A DNA stretch of 64,000 nucleotides from Brachionus koreanus (GCA_016987375.1 PJRA01000313.1:2852942-2916941); one strand, 5' to 3'; shown: positions 25,373 through 38,213, counted from the first letter of the stretch. Notes: generated by a model from the letters alone, not told the origin. A program made the numbers and translations.

Positions 25373-27345
25373 ATGTTTTACATGCAATTTATAAGCTCAG
25401 TTTTTGTGCTCATTTATATATTCCGTAAGTTTTTATCTACCAAACATCTATTAAAATAAATAAATTTTATTTATTGCTTAAGTACCTGTAATGGTAGTTG
25501 AGGCATCTGTGGACAAAGTCAGACTAAATAATGAAAAATTACTAATTAAAAAATTGACAGAAAATTATCCACAAAAATTTGGCCGACCTTTAATCAACGA
25601 TACCGAAGGACCAGTAATAATAAAATTAAGAGTTCAATTAATTCAAATAGTTAAATTGGTAAATTTAATCAAAGTTGGAAAAAATCAATTTTTTAAAAAA
25701 AATAAAATTAGGATGCAATCGATCAGACAATGGTCACAAATGTTTGGAACAACTTTCACTGGAGTGATCCGTATTTAACTTGGGATCCTGATCATTACAA
25801 TGGTTTGAGCTCCATCCGAATACCGGCATCATTTGCTTTCGAACATGACATAGTCTTATTGAACAGTGCAGACGATCGTTTGGAAAATAAACGTGATGCT
25901 TTGCTCGTTATTTATTCAAATGGCGAAATTCTCTGGATTCCACGATCCTTGTTTAGTAGCACATGCAATATTGATTTGAAAAATTTTCCATTTGACCAGC
26001 AAAATTGCTCACTTTCATTCGGTTCTTGGAGCTACGACCGAACTCTTATAGATTTGGATTTTTATGATGGCATGGACAAAATCGATCTAAGTGATTATGA
26101 AAGTAGCAAAGAATGGCAGATTGACAAGGAACAAAGCTTTGGTGAACGAACTTTTAGATCTATAGATAACAAAAATTTCACTGTTCTCACATTTTATCTA
26201 ATTTTGCACCGAAATCCCGGCTTTTATACATACTTGTTGATATTTCCATGTATTCTGCTAGCTTTTTTGACTATGGTTGTTTTTTGGCTTCCTCCAGAAA
26301 CACCTTCTAAACTCTTGCTCGGAATGAATGTGTTTAGTGGTTTTTTTCTATTGTTACTTTTACTCGCTGAACTTGTACCAACTTCAACCAACGAGGTACC
26401 CTATATAGGTAAAACTATATTAAATACTTAAATAATATTTTAATCAATTTTTTTTTTTCATTTTTAGGCATTTACTATTGTTTAAACATGATTATGATTG
26501 CATTGTCGAGTTTTTTATGTACCATAGTAGTTCATATATACTTTCGAGCTGATACATTTTGTAAGATGCCATTTATTTTTAGAAAAGTAAGAAAAAAAAA
26601 ATTTTATAAAATATTTTATTTTTTATCTCGATTTAAGATTTTTCTCGAGTGGCTACCAAAGTTATATTGCATGCAGCAAAATAAATCAAATCAAACAATC
26701 AGTCAGCGCAGTTTGCTATCTAGTGGACTTTTGCAAGGAAGCAAAAATGTTCCTAATGCCGACAAATTTGAAAAATTTGAACTGCTCAAAGAACGATTCA
26801 AGACCTATCGGGAAAATGTACTGAAAGCTGGTTTTGACAATTTTGTTAAATCTAATCCTTCATTAAATGGCTCATTTAACGCTGGCCAACCATTCAACCA
26901 AAATTGTAGGCAGTCAACTATGTCTTTAAATATGGGTAAGCCGAATTGTTTTTGCTCTTTCTGCTCCTACTGTTCACAACAACAAGCCATCCTTGCTGAA
27001 TTAGCATATTTAAACAATTTAGAGCATGACATCAAAGAAATTCGTGATTATTTACGAGATACTAGAAAAAAATTGGAGACAAAAGAATTGAAGCAAAAAG
27101 TAGCTGGAGATTGGAAACAAGTTGCTTTGGTGCTTGACAGAACTTTTTTTTATATCTATCTAGTTATTACTGTTTTGACAATTTTTCTCTTATTTCCAAA
27201 AAATGCTTTACCGAAATCGCAAACCGAAATTAAAACAGAAACAATAATCAATACGGTAAATAATTTGGTTGGTAAGGTTACTGCATCGACAAAAAACTAT
27301 GCCAAAAACAACGATGAATCGACGAATACTTTAATATTCTTCTAA
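25373..27345 (+). CDS. Pentameric ligand-gated channel, nAChR-like non-alpha subunit, 5 exons, 583 aa
   Basis: Exons: 25373-25424, 25483-25658, 25712-26408, 26468-26586, 26638-27345. The small first exon gives a signal peptide (MFYMQFISSVFVLIYIFL). The Cys-loop C..13..C with FPFDQQNC, the loop-B FGSWSYD, membrane helices M1-M3 and, after a long cytoplasmic loop, the MA helix (DIKEIRDYLRDTRKKL) and M4 are all present. The family is nicotinic-like, but there is no vicinal cysteine pair in loop C and the loop-A WxPD motif reads FEHD, so it is not an agonist-binding alpha subunit. The stretch before M2 reads ETPSK instead of the cation-type SGEK, which points to anion permeation, and M2 position 9' is Ser instead of Leu. 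The 51-nt intron 26587-26637 is in frame and stop-free, so retention would still give protein. Confidence 0.88.
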
Positions 27346-30300
27346 CAAATTTTAAGTTTAATCGAAATAAATTTTTTTACAAGACAAAATTGAGAACTTT
27401 GTACATATTAATAATAAAATTTCAATTGTTAAAATTGTTTATTTTAATTTGATTTAATTTAAAAAATTTCAAAATCTTCATAAAAATTCATTGAATAAAT
27501 TTAATTTAATTTCCATTTAATTTTTTTTTTAAATAAATGGGTTATTTTTTTTAACAAAAAATAAAGCTATTTGTCAGATTTAGTAATATTCTTTTTACTT
27601 TATAAAATAAAATTATTAAATATATTTAAAAAAAATTAATAAACATATTAAAGTAAATCGATTAATTATTTATTTTTTCTGTTGTTTCAAATTTAATTTT
27701 AACTAACAATGGCATTTTTTTTTGAATTTTTTATTTAATGTCAATTTCATGAATTTAGTTTTTTTTTTTGATTAAATCATGTTTACTTTATTTTACGTTT
27801 ATTGGTTTCAAAAGTGGTCAAAGCTTCTTAATTCATTTGAATTTTTTTTAATTTGGATTAATAGGTTGATTTTTAAATTATCTTTTGAAATAAATTAATT
27901 TTACCTTTTCATTTTTAATTCTGTTAATTTTAATTTAAAATTAGTAATAAACCTAATGCGTCACGCCTTTAGATATTACAAAGATATTTCGCACATCTAT
28001 CGACTCCAACATAAAGATAACTTTTTCTTCGATTGAAGCCCACAATATTAGCAGCTTTAAAGCTGATAGCCAACTACTGTCCAAACTACTACTACTACTA
28101 AAAGGAATGACCACTGCATTGTTACACAAGCATCGTTTAATAAACATTTTTCAGATTAGAATTTAATTTTCTGAAATTTTCTATTGAAATAATAAATTTA
28201 AAAGTATCGTTATGTAAAATATTAGCTTTAATTAGAAATATTGTTTAAATAGATTTTTAATATGGAATTAACTAAAACCGTTTAATCCGTTTTTATTTTT
28301 CATTAAGTTTGTAAATAATTTTTGCTTTCTTTTCAAACATACCTGATTCAGAGATTAATTTCAATTCCTCAAGAAGCCGTCTCTCATGAAAAAATTAATT
28401 CATTCTTTTTTGTTACAAGCAAATATATATTTTAAATCTAATTAATCAAATCTAACCATAAGCTCTTTAATTCATCTGTACCACTAGTTTATTATTTTTC
28501 TCTATTCTAAACAGAAACATTTTAAATCAAAGGTTATCTCGAAATTATGTATATATTCATATTTCTCTAAGATGAATGAATATCAACGCTGAAAGCTTTA
28601 TATCGAAAAGATTTTCAGAGATTTTTGATTGACTTTTACTGAGTAAATTATAGCTTTTGACTAAAGACTCTATCAGTCTTTTGATGTTTTCTTTTCAATC
28701 ATTAAATACCAAAAGAATTTAAAAAGCTAATAATTAGCGTTATTTATACAACAATTTCAATATTTTTAAAATTTTGAATCAATATTTCTTGTTATTTGTT
28801 TCTTTTTATCACTATCTAAAAAATGATTTATAATTTGTTTTAGTTTCTAGCCAAAAGTTCTATGAAAATTTCAAACCACTGACAAGCAATTGTCTAATTA
28901 ATCACTTAAGTTATATTACCATGATAAAATTTAACAGTTGTTGATTTTGTTTCTTAATTTCTTTCTTAAGGTACATGTATAATTATTTTTTCTCCAAGAA
29001 AAACAAAAAGTAAAATTTTAATTTTTAAAAATAAAAAAATTTTATATTTGGCTTTGTCTTTAGATAACTTTGAATAGATGATTATTGATTTGAAAACGAA
29101 ATTTAAGAGAATCTGTTTTTATTTTTAATTAATTACATTTGCCTTTTATGTAAATTTAAAACTGATTTTGAGTCTTAAAACTATTTCTAAATTAAATTAA
29201 AGTAAAAAAAATGAAAAGATAAAATATCTTAAGATTTAGGATTTAAATATACAAAAAAACTGTAATTATTATTTTACATTACAAAACGATAAGCCTTAAA
29301 CATTTTTTTAATGACTTTGATATTCAATATGCTTTTTGCACCTAGCGAAAGTCTATGCTCTTAGAAGAAAGTAAGAAATTTGATATGAATTTTTCTGAAG
29401 TATAGACATTACTTTATTTTGATTTTTTAATAATTGAATTTTGTTGTGTTAACAAATTGATTTCTTGAATTCTCATGGAGACGTACATCTTTGAAAATTT
29501 CATAATGAAATAAATGAATATAAATTAAAACATAATATTTATAATTTAAGTACAGGGAAATTTTTAATTATCAATTGATTGAATATTTATAATAAAAATC
29601 AACAAAAAAACTCCAAAATTTATTAACTATGAATCCCAAGTATACAAATTTAAATAAAATTATCTTAATTAAATGTCAAATAGGCTAAATTTCTTTCTAA
29701 GTTGAGTTTAAATGTTTTTTTTTTGTAAATTTAGTTTTATGGATTAAGATAAGCCACCTTTAAACTACCGATTTTATTAATAAAAACATGTTACTGTTTG
29801 TTAAAATAATAAAAAGTAATGACTTTAAGCTGAAAAATAAAGTTTCAAATCGCTCAACTCACTTGTGAGTGAATTTTCCCATTTCTTTCAAAATCAATTA
29901 GTATAAAATAGTATTGAGGCATTTTTACAGAACTAGAGAGCAAGAGCTGGAATAAAAAGAAATAGAAAATTTCCAATTAACGAGTTCAATAAAAACTATT
30001 CTTAATAATAAAAACTGAAAAGAAAATTTTAATTTTATTTAGATTTTTATTTTGTTTATTTATGCATTTGTTAAACAAGTGCTTTTATTTACCTCGATTT
30101 TCAATAGTTTTTTCGAATCCATATTCATTTCTTGGATTTTTTTCTCTTTTTATTCTCTTGCTGTTTAATGCTGATTAACAAGAAAATTATTGATTATTGT
30201 CAATATAAAATAACTTTAAATAGGAATTAAAATAACAAACAAAAATCAAAATTTATTAGATTTTTTAACTGATGCATGATATGGGTGATAAATTTAACAA

Positions 30301-31873
30301 AATAATAGTTATAATTATTTTCAAATAGAAACTATGAAGAAATTTATTGCATGACATCCCGGCAAATTTGCTTAATTAAGCCAATTTTTTACAGTTTTCT
30401 GTGCAAATTTATTTAGCTTCCAAGTGAAATATAGAAAAAAATTGTAAGTGAAATTATTTCACTGTCAAATGAATCGTCGATTAGATTCAATTACTTAGAG
30501 GAAAATTTCTAAAAATGAATACAGTCATAAAAAGATTGATGTAAGTGTAAGGCAGAAATGACTGTTTAGTTTTATTTTTTTCGTGTTGTAGAATAAAAGG
30601 CTTTAAGTAAAAGTACGACTCCCAGCAGGTTAGGCAATATTAATTTTCCTAAATCTTAAATAATTTATAGTTTTGTTTTTTTATTTTGAATTAAAGAAAT
30701 GTAGAAGGAATGACGTCGAATGAATTCACCAGATCAATTTTACTACAGAATGCAATTATTTTTCTATTTGAAATTTAAGAACAGAAAAAAGGATATTTTT
30801 TGACAGAATTCTAAATAAATCTCTTCAAAATAAACGATGCCAATTTTTATTCTTATTAGTGGGAAATTATAGTTTTCATATCCTAGCATTTCAATTTTCC
30901 TCAATCTTCCGCAATACTTATGGAGCTTAGTCAAATAAATTCATATCGATTTAGCTAACTAACTTTAGTCTAAAACAAAATTAAAAATTGTATATAAATT
31001 TCTATTTCCATTAGAAACGGAAACTGATTTATTTTATAATATTTATTTAAAGATTATTTCAACTTATATTTTTATTCTCACGAGCTGCTGTTTATTAAAC
31101 TCCTTGTTATTTTATATGTAGGCACACTAATTATTTTTGATTAATTTTAATTTTTTTGTCTCTTTCTCTCTTTAATCTCTTAAATAATTTAAAAAATTTA
31201 TACACATTTTGACTCAAATTAGACTAATTTAATTTTAATACATTCTTACTAAAGACGTTACCTCATATTTAATTAGATTATACATTTTTCAATGTATGAG
31301 ATGTTGTGCAGAAGCATCGGCTCATACATTTAGGAAATATTTTTAAGCGGGAATTCCAGCTTTTTTCTAGTAGTTACTTAGAATTAATTAAAATTTTAGG
31401 TAAACTCTGAAAGCAAAATAGAGCACTTAATTGCTATAGAAGAAACCGTATTCCCGAGAGGGTATGTTTGAATTAGACAAATTTTTCGTGAGGCCAATCT
31501 TTGAATTAATAATTGTCATTTTCGGAAGATAAATTAGGTTTTTAGTTATGATAATGAGATATAAAGTACTTGAAGCAAACGATATTAAGCCAAGCTAAAA
31601 CTACAACTATAACTAATGAAACAATAAAAGAAAATTTCGAAAGCCTCAGATGAAAGGCAATGTTTTATTAAAAATGAATAAAAAATATTATTGATTTTGT
31701 TAAAGAGAATTTGCTAATAAAAACTATAATTCAACATTAGAAATAAACTAGTAACAGGAACTTATAGTTTGGTTAATTTTGGCTGGAAATTCAATTTTTT
31801 TAAATAAACGATTAATTGTCAAATAAAAAAGCCAAGTCAGAAAATTTGAATTTTCAATAAATTTTAAAATTCT

Positions 31874-32083
31874 TTAACACTCAAAACAACGGTGTCAATT
31901 TGACACCTTTTTTATGTTCTATATCTTTGGGACTATTCTTCAGATTTTCAAAAATCCAATTTTATTTTAAAATATTTATTTATAGTAACTATTCATCAAG
32001 TTTTAGGTCGATATGATTTATTTTTTATAAGATATATGAGAATAAAGAAAGTTTCAAGTTGTCACCGGTTCTTTGAGTGTTAA
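31874..32083. mobile_element. Second piggyBac-like MITE with TTAA ends
   Basis: Bounded by TTAA at 31874-31877 and 32080-32083. Inward the left end reads CACTCAAAACAACGGTGTC and the right end, reverse-complemented, CACTCAAAGAACCGGTGAC, 16 of 19 identical. As in the element at 4852-5074 the ends start CACT after TTAA, but the rest differs, so these are two families. The 170-bp interior has no frame. Near the left end GGTGTCAATTTGACACC forms a small hairpin. Confidence 0.65.
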
Positions 32084-32380
32084 ATTGGATGCTTAATCAG
32101 AAATTTAAAATTTTTTTCACTAGCTCTTATTTAATTTTATTTATTTTTTTTTCATTTTTAACACATTTAACTAAAAATAACTTATGAACGCTATTTGATC
32201 ATTTTTCTCTATTAATTAAGAATTAAATGTCAGTTAAATTTAGTAAATTATATTTTTTTTGCAGAGTTAAATTTAATTTCAAGAACATAAATCAATTTAA
32301 TTATTAAACGAGTCCATATCCTGGTCGAACCGTTCCAAATCTCAATTATCTGAAAAAAAGTAAAATAAATTATTAAATTT

Positions 32381-32404
32381 ATAATAATAATAATAATAAT
32401 AATA
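32381..32404. repeat. (ATA)n microsatellite
   Basis: About eight uninterrupted ATA units, lying 240 bp upstream of the second channel gene. Confidence 0.9.
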
Positions 32405-32643
32405 AATATTGTAAAATTTTTAATTTATTTGAACGAATTTTATCTAATATTTAATTATATATACTTTTCAAAATTAAATTTCTCACTTGAGTAATATATT
32501 TTTTTCTTCGCTGAACAAAAATTCTATTTTCTATGAATTGATTTTTATTTTATTTAGATTTAAAAGTCAAGGGAATATTCAAATGAATTTTTATTAAGTC
32601 AAAAGATCGGTTAACTTTTTTCAAGCAGTGAAAAATCAATAAG

Positions 32644-34786
32644 ATGCTTTCTCAGTTGACCAGTTTTGTCTGGATATCAAGTAAAAAATTGATTTATCCG
32701 GTGAATTATTTTTTTTATTTTAATTATTGCCGGAAATTCGACTTGTTAACATTGATTACTATTATAAACATTTTTTTAGCTCTTACTGCTTTTATTCTTT
32801 TGAAAAATTTTGAGTCAGTCAATTCGATAATCTTTAACTCAACGGGTCCTATTAAATTGAACAATGAAAAACGTTTAATTGATGACTTGTTAAAAAATTA
32901 CCAAGTAAAATTTGGAAGACCAGTAAATAACATGAGTGAAAAAGTCGTTGTTTATTTTGGGGTCTATCTTATTCAATTAATTGATTTAGTATATATTTCA
33001 GAATTATCTTTTTTTAAAATTAATTATTAAATTGATTAGGATGAAAAAAATCAAGTTCTAGTGACCAATGTTCATTCAGTTTATGTAAGCTATTTTTGAG
33101 TTCATTTTGACTTCTAATTTGTATTCATTTTTTTCAGCAATGGAAGGATAATGAATTAAAATGGAATAAATCTCAATATGGTAATGTCTATGATATTCGA
33201 TTGCCCGTTGAGCGTATTTGGACTCCAGGTTATTTAAAAACTTATTCCTTTATTAATTTATATTTAATTTTGTTTTTAGATATTGTACTATATAATTACG
33301 CTGACTCTCGTCTTGAAGAAAAGCGAGAAGTAATGGCAATAGTTAAATATGATGGCACTGTTACATGGCGTCCTCCAAGTATTTTCAAATCAACTTGTCA
33401 AATAAATATTCAAAAATTTCCTTATGATCAACAAAATTGTTCGATGAAATTTGGTATTTCTAATCATTAGATATAAAAATTGAAAAAAAAATTTATTAAA
33501 AAATAGGAAGTTGGACTTATAATGGAGATTCGATTGATATCAAATTTTATGAAGGACTGGAAGAAATAAATCGAAATCAGTATACAGAATCAAATGAATG
33601 GGATATTATTTCAGCAAAAGGAATTCGAAATGAGGTTAAATATGAATGTTGCAAAGAAATTTTTCCAGACATGTAACATTCTTTAAAATTTCTTAAATTA
33701 TACCAAATTAATTCTAAATTCTAAGAACTTTTTATTTAAAAATGAAACGAAAAGGTGGTTTTTACAACTACATTCTAGTATTACCTTGTGTCCTCTTATC
33801 ATGTTTGACAACAGTAAGATAACAAATAATATTTTAATATTTAGCCTTTTTAATCTAATCAAAAAATTTTTGAGATTCTATTTTGGCTTCCACCAGAGTC
33901 TCCAGCAAAAATGGTCCTCGGCATGAACATATTTACCTCATTTTTTGTGTTGCTACTTCTTTTGTCTAAAAATGTACCATCAGCAAGTGACAACATACCA
34001 GTGATCGGTGCTTATTACTGTCTAAATATGGTAATGATAGCAACTAGCACTTGTTCATGTACAGCTGTAGTTCACATATTTTTTCGTGGACAGGGTCATG
34101 TGCCATATCTAATTAGAAAAATTTTTTTGGAATTTTTAGCTCGAATATTTTGTATGGTTACCCCACCAGCTTTGCCTCCTGCCCCGGTTAAAAAATCTCG
34201 TAAAATGGAATGTCCTGCAACAATTATTACTTCAGTGAATAATACAAGCAATCAATCGAATGGAAATCTTTTACATCATGTAAATAAACTTTCAGTGTAT
34301 CAAACCCTGAGCAATCAAGCTCAATTGAATAGTCAAAGTTGTACTGCTCTAAATGGAAATGAAGAAATAAATAGCTCCAAAACATATTCAAATGATCCAA
34401 ATAATAAGCCAAATTATTATGGTATGGGGCAATGTGAAGTACTTGGTCAACAAATGTTCAATAGTCCTCCAATGTATCAAACATTGCCATCACAAGGACC
34501 TAAATATCCTTCAAATCAAAATTATCAGATTTTTAATCCAATGAATTCTAATCAACATAACAATCATCTTACTAACGATTTAAATTTGAGCTTTAACTTA
34601 ATAGAAAATGATATAAAAGAGATTCGTGATTACTTAAGACATACACGCAAGAAATTAGAGAATACAGATGCTAAAACAAAGCAAACAAATGAATGGAAAC
34701 AAGTAGCATTAGTTTTGGACAGAACTTTATTTTATATTTATATTATTGCCATTATTGTTTCGTTTATATTAATGTTTCCTAGGTAA
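32644..34786 (+). CDS. Pentameric ligand-gated channel, nAChR-like alpha subunit with chloride-type filter, 7 exons, 606 aa
   Basis: Exons: 32644-32988, 33040-33084, 33138-33228, 33280-33453, 33507-33672, 33726-33813, 33875-34786. The N terminus has a hydrophobic stretch at residues about 34-55 that can act as signal or anchor. Loop A is canonical (RIWTPDIVLYNYADS), loop B is FGSWTY, the Cys-loop is C..13..C with FPYDQQNC, and loop C contains YECC, the vicinal cysteines of agonist-binding alpha subunits. M1 to M3 follow, then an Asn/Gln-rich cytoplasmic loop, the MA helix and M4. The M1-M2 link reads ESPAKM: Pro-Ala before the 0' Lys is the motif of acetylcholine-gated chloride channels in snails and schistosomes (family knowledge). 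M2 9' is Thr and 20' is Lys. The last codons CCTAGGTAA could instead be a donor (AG|GTAA), so a short further exon cannot be excluded. Confidence 0.88.
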
Positions 34787-37700
34787 ATTTAACATTAACT
34801 CATAGCCCGTAAAAGAATGATTTAATAAAATGTTAAATTTTGATTTTTAATTAGTTCTTTAAAGATAATAAATAAACGGTGTAAACTTCCTAATTGAACA
34901 ATTTCTTGATACTTGAAATAAAATTAATTCTGATTTTAAATACACTTTTTAAATAAATTAAATAATTTTGACTCAAATAAAAATAAATCTTGCATGAAAA
35001 ACAATGAAAAATGGATCAATATTAAAATGCCATTAAAATATTTTTTTAAATGATTTAGTTAAATAAAAAACCTTAGCTTGAGAGAAATTAAGGCTAAACA
35101 AAATTTTTTATCAAATTAGCTTTTTCAAAAATTACCAAAGTATTTTAAATGCACAATTAAATTTCAAAGCATTTTTAAAAATTACAAAAAATTTTCAAAT
35201 TAATATTTTTTTTCTTAAGTTTTTTATGTTAAGCTAAAATTTGAGTTAGTTAACATGTTTCAAAAAATTTTATTTTCATGTTTCAATTTATTTGACTCAC
35301 TTTTTATTTGATATATTAATCCACACTTAAAAAACTTTTCTTTCAAACAGTTTTATTTTATTTCAAATTAAATGAAGTAGTATGCACCAAATTTTCAACT
35401 TTGAGCAAATCAATCAATAATAAAACCTTGATTGACAAAGTTTAAAATTATTTACATTTTGCCTAATAATTCAGGAAGTGAATAGGAGAGAAGGAAAAAT
35501 TTTGCTAATATTCGATTATATAACCATTCAATTATTTAACATAACGATTTTAATACATTGAAGAAATTGAAAAGGTTTCGTAATGATTATATCTATAAAA
35601 TCCTTTTCGAATGTTAAGTAAGTAATTTCCAATTGACACCAACAACAACAAACAATCCTTGAAAGAGAAAAGAATACAAAAAAATTCTATAATTTATCAT
35701 CATTCTACATTACTGGATGATATGAGGCGCTGCAACCATTGTAATACTCAAGTAAATCTACGACTGGAATGCGAAACCATTTGAAGAACGATCATGGTAT
35801 TTCGCCTCGCAGTGAACCAAGTGCTGAATCTGATGATTCTGTTCACTCAGACTCAGAACATCCCAGTGTTAAAAATGAAAGACAAATTTAAATAAAGCGG
35901 AGGAACTTCTATTACAATTTATAGTTAGCGCAGCCTTGCCGTTCGTAATTGTTGAAAATCCGTTTTTCCGAAAGTTTGTTGAAACTCTAAATCCAAGTTT
36001 TGTTATTCTAACGCGTTATAAATTAACCACACAAATTTTGACCGAAGAATTTACAAAAGTCAAACAGCGCATACAACATGAACTGTTACAAGCACAGGCT
36101 GTTTCAGTTACGCTAGATGGATGGACTTCGATCCAGCGTTATAGTTTAATTTACTTTTTTAATTTAATTTATAGTTTTGGTAAATTAATGACAAAAAAAT
36201 TTCATAAATTATTTGTTTTAATTTTTTGAATTGTTAGTAAATTTTTAAAATATGGTCTTGCACAAGATACTAAATGAAGAAATTAAATATCATAAAAGCA
36301 AAAAAAAACTTGATTTTTGAATTATTATTCAAATTCAAAATTTTTCAAATATTGTATTCAAATTTTACTATTTTTAACTTTTTATTTGAATTTATTTAAA
36401 ATTCGATTTTGTTTTTAAATACAATTTAAGTTCGAATTTAATTTCAAATATAAAAATTAATCAATTTATCTAATTTTCAAGTTTTTATTCGAATATATTG
36501 ATTTTCAAATATTCTTTTCAAATTCTGTAAATATTCAATTTTCGATTTGCTTCTAAACAAGCAATTCGACTTCATCACTATTAATTTTTATCTATATAAT
36601 CTCAAAAAAGATTTATTATCACTCAAAATCCAAATGATTAAATTTTTTTTAACTAAATAGAAAGTAAAGATGTAACATAAAAAGATCAAAAAAATATTCA
36701 GGCTTTAGAGTGTTAATTTTTACAAACTGTTCAAAAGATATGAAGACTAAAAATTTTGTTAAACATAATGATTGAGAATCTTCTATCTGAATATATAAAT
36801 AAAGAGCTGAAATGGATCGTTTAGCACTACTAGAAAACCATATGATATAGAGTAGAAGAGTTGATTGAGAAATGAAACTTAAATTAGATCAAGCGAAATT
36901 TGCCGTCAAGTATGAATAGAATGGAAACTAAGTCTGGATTCTTTATGTTCCAATTAGAAAAGAAGTTAAAAAGGAAACTAAAAAAAACTGATAAAATTCT
37001 CTTTTTTACAGGGTCCCCTGTATAATATATAGACTATAGATTGATTGATATTGAAAAAAATAAAAAAATTTTACTTCAATAAGTACCAAGTCAAACAAAC
37101 AAAATAATGAAATCAATTAATTCAAGAAAGCATTTTTAATATTTCTTGAAGAAAATTGACTTAAACATTTTAGGATTACCAATAGAAAGGATTAAGACAA
37201 AATCAAGATAAATAATTAACGAATTTCGATAATTATATTAATTTTTTTTTATTGATTAATAATGAAATTTAAAAAAAAAATTAGTTTTTTTTTCTAAACA
37301 TATGGGTCTAGAGATTTTTTAATAGCAAAAAATGCAAGTTTACTTAAATTAAAATAGCATATTGAAAATTGAATTTCCAATCATAAATTCTACATAAAAT
37401 TTTAGCATGTTTTTTTAAAATACAAAGAAGATAAAATAAAATTCAGCTTGTTTATATATTTTGAAGGCATTTTTACCTCGAATTTTCAAGATAAAACAAG
37501 CAATAATAAAACAATTAAATGCATAATAAAAAAAATAGCAATAAATAAGCAAAATGGCAATGTGTAATCAAAGCATGGTGTTTTTTTAGGATAATTTTGG
37601 AAGATTTATAAAAACAAAAAACACATCTCATTCTATTTTTTTTGTTTAAAGCAAACCGTATCTTTACCTTTAAAATTTTAAAATATCCTAAAAAAATATT

Positions 37701-38213
37701 ATTTCAATGTTTTTAAAGTAAACGATTGTTCAAAAAATCCTTTTTAAACGAATTTATATTTAAAATGAATGAATTTTACATTTAGTTTAATAAGAAAAAA
37801 ACTAAAAATGATCAAATACTTTTATTTTAATTAATTTAAATAAAATTATAACCAAAACAAATCTGAGCAGATAAATACAAACGTAGAAAAAGAAATGGAA
37901 AAATACAATTTAATTGTCAACTTCTCTGGTTAAACAAAACTTTAAATTGCTAACTTTAAGTTGTCGGATTAAGACGCCTGGAAAAAATTTATCCGCTCTT
38001 AGAAAACTAAAATAAAATCTAAAACTATCATTAGCTTACTAGAATTTAAAACAGATAATTTATAACTTTTAGATAATGCTTTATTAATTTATTTAAAAAA
38101 AAAATTTTTTTGGTCGATCTGTTAAATGTGTATCCTAATAAACCTTAAAAATACATAAGAGATAAATTTATACTTAAAACAAAAATAAAATAAAATTTTA
38201 ATTTGTGTCACAG
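34787..38213. other. 3.4-kb spacer with a dead hAT element
   Basis: AT-rich DNA between the second channel gene and the 3' end of the PKA subunit gene. Apart from the transposase remnant at 35722-36155, I see no coding stretch and no tandem array. The PKA transcript end on the minus strand must fall in its right part. Confidence 0.5.
35722..36155 (+). pseudogene. hAT-superfamily transposase remnant with BED zinc finger
   Basis: ATG at 35722 opens a BED finger: RRCNHCNTQ gives the CxxC pair and, after a missing base near 35753, KSTTGMRNHLKNDHG gives the HxxxxH pair. A second frame break at a TAA near 35890 precedes the transposase part, which reads LPFVIVENPFFRKFVETLNP and ends in VSVTLDGWTSIQRYS. 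The ENP.F..F...LNP block and the DGWTS motif (with the first catalytic Asp) identify hAT transposases of the ZBED type. Everything after the first catalytic motif, including the dimerisation domain, is missing, and full-length relatives are about 600-700 aa. It is therefore a decayed 5' fragment. Confidence 0.82.

Larger units (their letters stand above)
27346..32643. other. 5.3-kb AT-rich spacer between the two channel genes
   Basis: Mostly AT-rich and without coding signal. Poly(A) signals AATAAA follow the first channel gene near 27412. A less AT-rich island at about 27955-28147 is open on both strands but matches nothing I know. A TTAA-bounded MITE lies at 31874-32083 and an ATA microsatellite at 32381-32404, both listed separately. 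Confidence 0.5.

Noticed and set aside
32311..32350. Short exon-like or tRNA-like patch with GGTTCGACC on the minus strand
   Set aside because: No acceptor stem, anticodon arm or T-stem pairing, and the peptide in any frame is too short to judge.
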